Source: Aquibacillus koreensis (lineage in GTDB: Bacteria > Bacillota > Bacilli > Bacillales > Amphibacillaceae). Taken from it: 64,000 nucleotides of DNA. This document shows, in pieces, positions 60,774-64,000 of the stretch. The translations under genes were made by a program, and so were the position numbers. Position 1 is the stretch's first letter, and the number at the start of each line of letters is the position of its first letter. The notes beneath the pieces are model-generated. The model did not search any database. It worked only from the letters and a program-made list of their open reading frames with translations, and was not told where the DNA came from. The stretch is from positions 271,662 to 335,661 of the forward strand of contig NZ_JAOALK010000056.1 of NCBI RefSeq assembly GCF_025154055.1. The letters run 5' to 3'.

Positions 60774-62054
60774 CTACTTTCCTCCCTTGAGTAACTGTTG
60801 TAAATGATCGACTAATTGATCGATAGCAATCTCTTCTTGCTCTCCTGTTTCCATATCTTTCAAGTTTATTTTATTGTTGTCTAGCTCATCTTCCCCAAGA
60901 ACGAGAACATATTTCGCTTGTAAGCGATCAGCTGCTTTAAACTGTGCTTTTGGTTTTTTACCTTGATAGTCTTTATCTACTTGAACACCGGCTTTTCTTA
61001 GTTCATAGGTGAGTCTGACTGCTTCCTTATTCGCCTTATCTCCAATTGATACGAAATAACAGTCTAATTGTTCCTCAATAGGTAACTCGACACCTTCTGC
61101 CTCAAGCGCCATTAATAAACGCTCCACGCTTAGCGCAAATCCAATTCCAGGTGTTTCTGGTCCCCCTAAATCTTCTACTAAGCCATTATATCTGCCACCA
61201 CCAGATAAAGTGGTTATTGCTCCAAAACCTTCTGCCTCACTCATAATTTCAAACGCAGTATGGTTGTAGTAATCAAGTCCTCGCACAAGGTTTTTATCCA
61301 CTACATATGCAATACCCATTTGATCTAAGTGTTGCTTTACTTCTTCAAAATACGCTCGTGAGTCCTCATTCAAGTATTCAAGTATAGATGGCGCTGTCTC
61401 CATTGCTGGATGTTCACGATCCTTTTTACAATCTAAGACACGAAGCGGGTTCTTCTCCAGTCTCACTTGACAGTCACTACACAATTCCTGCTTATGTGGC
61501 TCGAAGTGACGAATCAATGCATTTCTGTGGTTCGTTCGACTTTCTCCGTCACCTAGGCTATTGATGACAAGCTTTAGAGAACGAAGGCCTAATTCTTGAT
61601 AAATTCCCATAGCAAGAGATATAACTTCAGCGTCAATTGCCGGATCTTTACTACTTAATGCTTCCACACCAAACTGAACAAATTGACGCATTCTCCCTTG
61701 TTGAGGTCTTTCATATCGAAACATTGGTCCAGAGTAAAATAATTTAGTTGGCTGATTTGGTAAGCCAAAGATTTTATTTTCCACAAATGCGCGAACCACC
61801 GAAGCAGTACCTTCTGGACGTAAAGTAATATTTCTATCTCCGCGATCTTTAAAGGTGTACATTTCCTTTTGTACAATGTCTGTTGTATCACCAACACCTC
61901 TTTGAAATAGCTCGGTATGTTCAAAAATCGGCGTTCTAATCTCCTTATAATTGTACCTATTGCATAGATCTTTCCATTTTTCTTCAACATACTGCCATTT
62001 TTCTGTTACCCCCGGCAATAAGTCTTGCGTTCCTCTAGGTGCTTTCATATTCAT
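60774..62054 (-). CDS. hisS: Histidine--tRNA ligase
   Basis: Class II synthetase of 426 residues. Motif 2 near [15 protein letters not shown] (about 111-125), the histidine signature [14 protein letters not shown] (about 257-270) and the C-terminal anticodon-binding domain. First gene of the hisS-aspS pair, with the T-box leader upstream. Confidence 0.98.
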   Translation of the reverse strand: MNMKAPRGTQDLLPGVTEKWQYVEEKWKDLCNRYNYKEIRTPIFEHTELFQRGVGDTTDIVQKEMYTFKDRGDRNITLRPEGTASVVRAFVENKIFGLPNQPTKLFYSGPMFRYERPQQGRMRQFVQFGVEALSSKDPAIDAEVISLAMGIYQELGLRSLKLVINSLGDGESRTNHRNALIRHFEPHKQELCSDCQVRLEKNPLRVLDCKKDREHPAMETAPSILEYLNEDSRAYFEEVKQHLDQMGIAYVVDKNLVRGLDYYNHTAFEIMSEAEGFGAITTLSGGGRYNGLVEDLGGPETPGIGFALSVERLLMALEAEGVELPIEEQLDCYFVSIGDKANKEAVRLTYELRKAGVQVDKDYQGKKPKAQFKAADRLQAKYVLVLGEDELDNNKINLKDMETGEQEEIAIDQLVDHLQQLLKGGK

Positions 62055-62103
62055 GGCTAAACCCCCCTGTGTACTTATCCTTATGTATAATTATTCCAAA
62101 ATA

Positions 62104-62389
62104 AATAAACTCCCGCCCCCAAAAAGGGACGAGAGTTAAACCCGTGTTACCACCCTAGTTGAAGTCTCCAAAATTAGAAACTTCCACTCATACAGTTAAC
62201 GCCTGCATACGTTTGTATTTACTTTATTCAATACAAAACCTTCGGAATGTCTTTCATCAGCCCATCTAGTAAGAATTCTTTCAGCCATAGGAACTCTCTC
62301 TCTTTACTAATGTTATTCTGATTACTCTTTCCTTCATCGGTGATCATCTGATAGAAACCGTCAATATTAACTATTTTTCTAAGAATTTC
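62104..62389 (-). ncRNA. T-box riboswitch leader of hisS-aspS
   Basis: Minus strand: Stem I with GGAA/TTCC base and ATCAG/CTGAT arm, specifier-loop side GAAAGACA giving GAC (Asp; 62249-62251), T-box TGGTAACACGGG (62141-62152), and terminator AACTCTCGTCCC / GGGCGGGAGTTT with T-rich tail (62104-62137). The same loop also contains CAT (His) two bases on. Promoter TTGACA at 62418-62423. Fills the interval 62055-62419. Confidence 0.93.
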
Positions 62390-62394
62390 TTATA

Positions 62395-62423
62395 ATATTA
62401 AGCTTTGGAGAGTAAGTTGTCAA
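62395..62423 (-). promoter_or_regulatory. Sigma-A promoter of hisS-aspS leader
   Basis: Minus strand TTGACA (62418-62423), 17-base spacer, TAATAT (62395-62400). The -35 overlaps the yrzK stop. Confidence 0.75.
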
Positions 62424-62593
62424 GAACGTTTTAACTTTTCTTTTAGTTTTTTTACATCTCCCAAGGAAAGACCTAATTCTTGTGCAATTTCCATACTATC
62501 TACACTACTTTCCATTTCTACAAATCGATGAAAATTCGCACCATAAAGATGATCAATGGCGTTGTTACCTGCTTGCTTTGGATGTAATCTCAT
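62420..62593 (-). CDS. yrzK: Small helix-turn-helix protein YrzK-like
   Basis: A 57-residue protein: MRLHPKQAGNNAIDHLYGAN at the start, then a helix-turn-helix-like segment (SMEIAQELGLSLGDVKKLKEKLKR, about 34-56) resembling sigma-70 region 4. AAGGGAG lies 7 bases before the ATG. It lies between hisS and the amidase gene, as yrzK does in B. subtilis. Function unknown; DNA binding possible. Confidence 0.85.
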   Translation of the reverse strand: MRLHPKQAGNNAIDHLYGANFHRFVEMESSVDSMEIAQELGLSLGDVKKLKEKLKRS

Positions 62594-62712
62594 GTGAATT
62601 CTCCCTTTATTTGGTTTATTTTTGACTTCATGTCTATTTGTTTATTACTATGAAAGAAGTACATGCATGCAAAACGTCACATATCTAATTGGAAGTACGG
62701 AGGAATTTTATT

Positions 62713-63786
62713 TTGAAACGTTATAGATATATCGCTTTGATCAGTGTAATAGTTGTATTCATTTTGTCCATTACAACCATCGTTTATGCAAATGAAGCAT
62801 TCATTAATGTAAATAATTTAAATGTTAGAAGTGGACCTGGAACAGATTTTGAAAAAGTCGCTCAAATTGATCAAGGAGAGACTTATGAAATCATCGAAGA
62901 ACAAGCGGATTGGGTAAAAATCGATCTAGGTCACACTACCGGATGGGTTTCAGCAGAATATATTTCTGTCGAAAAAGATGAAGAGCAAACCGTTCCAGAA
63001 GAAGAGACCAGCTCTCCTCCTCCATCGTTAACGGTAATGGAAATACGGGATGACAAAACAACTATGCGGAGTGAGGCTTCTACAGAAGGTGCGATTTTGG
63101 CTACGCTTGATAAAGGGGAAACTGTCCAAGTTATGGAGGAGATGGATGAATGGCTAAAAGTCTCATGGAACGGAAACCAAGGATATATAGCTAGATCACT
63201 TGTTAAAGATCCTGAGAAAGCGAAACAAAAGGGCTCAAACTTGTTCAACAAAACCATTGTGATAGATCCTGGCCATGGCGGTAGGGACGTCGGAGCAATT
63301 GGTATAAGCGGCAGTTACGAAAAGAATTATACGTTGATGACAGCTAACGAATTGAAATATTTTTTAGAAATATTGGGTGCCAATGTAATACTTACAAGAT
63401 CTGATGATACGTATATGTCATTGGGCGGGCGCTCAAGTTTATCCAATCTAGTCGAAGCTGATGTTTTTTTAAGTCTTCACTATAACAGCATTCCACAATA
63501 CCCTGAAGTAACTGGTTTAAATACATTTTACTATTCTGAGAGAGACATAAAACTTGCTCAAACGGTCCAAAATGAATTGGTGAAAGCTACCAATATGGAT
63601 GACAATGGCGTAGAGTTTGGAGACTTTCAAGTTTTACGAATTAATCGTCGGCCTTCACTTCTTTTAGAATTAGGATTCTTGTCCAATGCAGCAGAAGAGA
63701 ATAAGATCCAAGCGAAAGGATTTCAAGAAAAAATTGCCAAAGGTATCATACGAGGCTTAGACAAACATTTTGCTACATCACAATGA
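62713..63786 (+). CDS. N-acetylmuramoyl-L-alanine amidase with two SH3b domains
   Basis: A secreted peptidoglycan hydrolase of 357 residues: signal peptide (about 1-27), two bacterial SH3 domains (about 30-88 and 107-172, NVRSGPG and MRSEAS) and a C-terminal Amidase_3 domain with the zinc histidine in IDPGHGGRDVGA, the second in SLHYNS and the glutamate in LELGFLSN. TTG at 62713 is 9 bases after GGAGG. Corresponds to yrvJ of B. subtilis by location. Confidence 0.92.
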   Translation: MKRYRYIALISVIVVFILSITTIVYANEAFINVNNLNVRSGPGTDFEKVAQIDQGETYEIIEEQADWVKIDLGHTTGWVSAEYISVEKDEEQTVPEEETSSPPPSLTVMEIRDDKTTMRSEASTEGAILATLDKGETVQVMEEMDEWLKVSWNGNQGYIARSLVKDPEKAKQKGSNLFNKTIVIDPGHGGRDVGAIGISGSYEKNYTLMTANELKYFLEILGANVILTRSDDTYMSLGGRSSLSNLVEADVFLSLHYNSIPQYPEVTGLNTFYYSERDIKLAQTVQNELVKATNMDDNGVEFGDFQVLRINRRPSLLLELGFLSNAAEENKIQAKGFQEKIAKGIIRGLDKHFATSQ

Positions 63787-63848
63787 GAATAGAAAAAGTA
63801 GAAAGGATACAACCAAACCTGGTTAGTCTCCTTTCTTATATTTATAAT

Positions 63849-64000
63849 GCACAGTAGATCCATACTGTGCAGTAAACAATTTCACTACTTCCTTACGGTC
63901 CTTTTAGGATGAGTGCTAATACTCCGCTTCGTCAGAATACGTCGCTTTCCGCGGGCACGGCCTCAGCTAACTCAGTCGCAAAGTACGCTCCTGAGTGGAT
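63849..64000. repeat. GC-rich palindromic element, partial copy (R6) cut by the window end
   Basis: Begins with the same hairpin as R5 (GCACAGTA / TACTGTGC), then type I outer sequence CAGAATACGTCGCTTTCCGCGGGCACGG-like (63932-63960), then a core reading CAGCTAACTCAGTCGCAAAGTACGCTCCTGAGTGGAT, matching the reverse of the type II core in R4. It ends at the window edge. Confidence 0.8.

Overview
The window is an ordinary, well-preserved stretch of core chromosome from a low-GC, endospore-forming Bacillaceae. Gene order follows the Bacillus subtilis yqfB-yqeG and yrrS-yrvJ blocks almost gene for gene. Protein wording and abundant GC-rich intergenic palindromes suggest an Oceanobacillus/Virgibacillus-type genus (inference). 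Spore genes (spoIIP, gpr, sda, sigK, rsfA, a YjcZ-like tiny protein) confirm a spore former, and an intact comE locus suggests competence. Most genes lie on the minus strand. The plus-strand exceptions are the YqeW-like transporter, rpsT, yqzM, comER, sda, sigK, the YjcZ-like gene, a KTSC-like gene, rarA, rsfA and the amidase gene.

Layout: 1-2.9 kb holds an nfeD-floA-(yqfB position) operon behind a sigma-W-type promoter. From 3.0 to 5.6 kb come yqeY-rpsU, a Na/Pi transporter and deoC. From 6.2 to 17.6 kb lie the CIRCE-controlled hrcA-grpE-dnaK-dnaJ-prmA-rsmE-mtaB heat-shock cluster, then hemW and lepA. From 17.7 to 22.5 kb come yqxA, spoIIP, gpr, rpsT and holA. From 23 to 28 kb come yqzM, comEC, comEB, comEA and divergent comER. 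From 28 to 33 kb runs a tight operon yqeG-yqeH-aroE-yqeI-nadD-yqeK-rsfS-yqeM (NAD and shikimate synthesis, ribosome assembly). From 33 to 35 kb come sda, with DnaA boxes, and an uninterrupted sigK. From 35 to 44 kb come yrhC, mtnN, yrrS, a class B PBP, greA, udk, trmR, mltG, yrzB, ruvX and an IreB-family gene. From 44 to 57 kb come T-box-controlled alaS, an AI-2E exporter-family gene, recD2, a TPR gene, mnmA, its partner cysteine desulfurase, cymR and rarA. From 57 kb to the end come rsfA, 6S RNA, T-box-controlled hisS-aspS, yrzK and a cell-wall amidase gene.

Almost every gene has a recognisable housekeeping role, and I found no defence island, prophage, CRISPR array, rRNA or tRNA gene. The unusual material is intergenic: two arrays with the same 52-bp period (5.8 and 42.6 kb), a family of GC-rich palindromic elements (21, 48.7, 57.4 and 63.9 kb) that occurs twice as a composite pair, a MITE-like insertion splitting comEB from comEC, an IS-end-like palindrome upstream of mnmA, and a twin hairpin at 22.7 kb. 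The hisS-aspS T-box leader has an overlapping Asp/His specifier.
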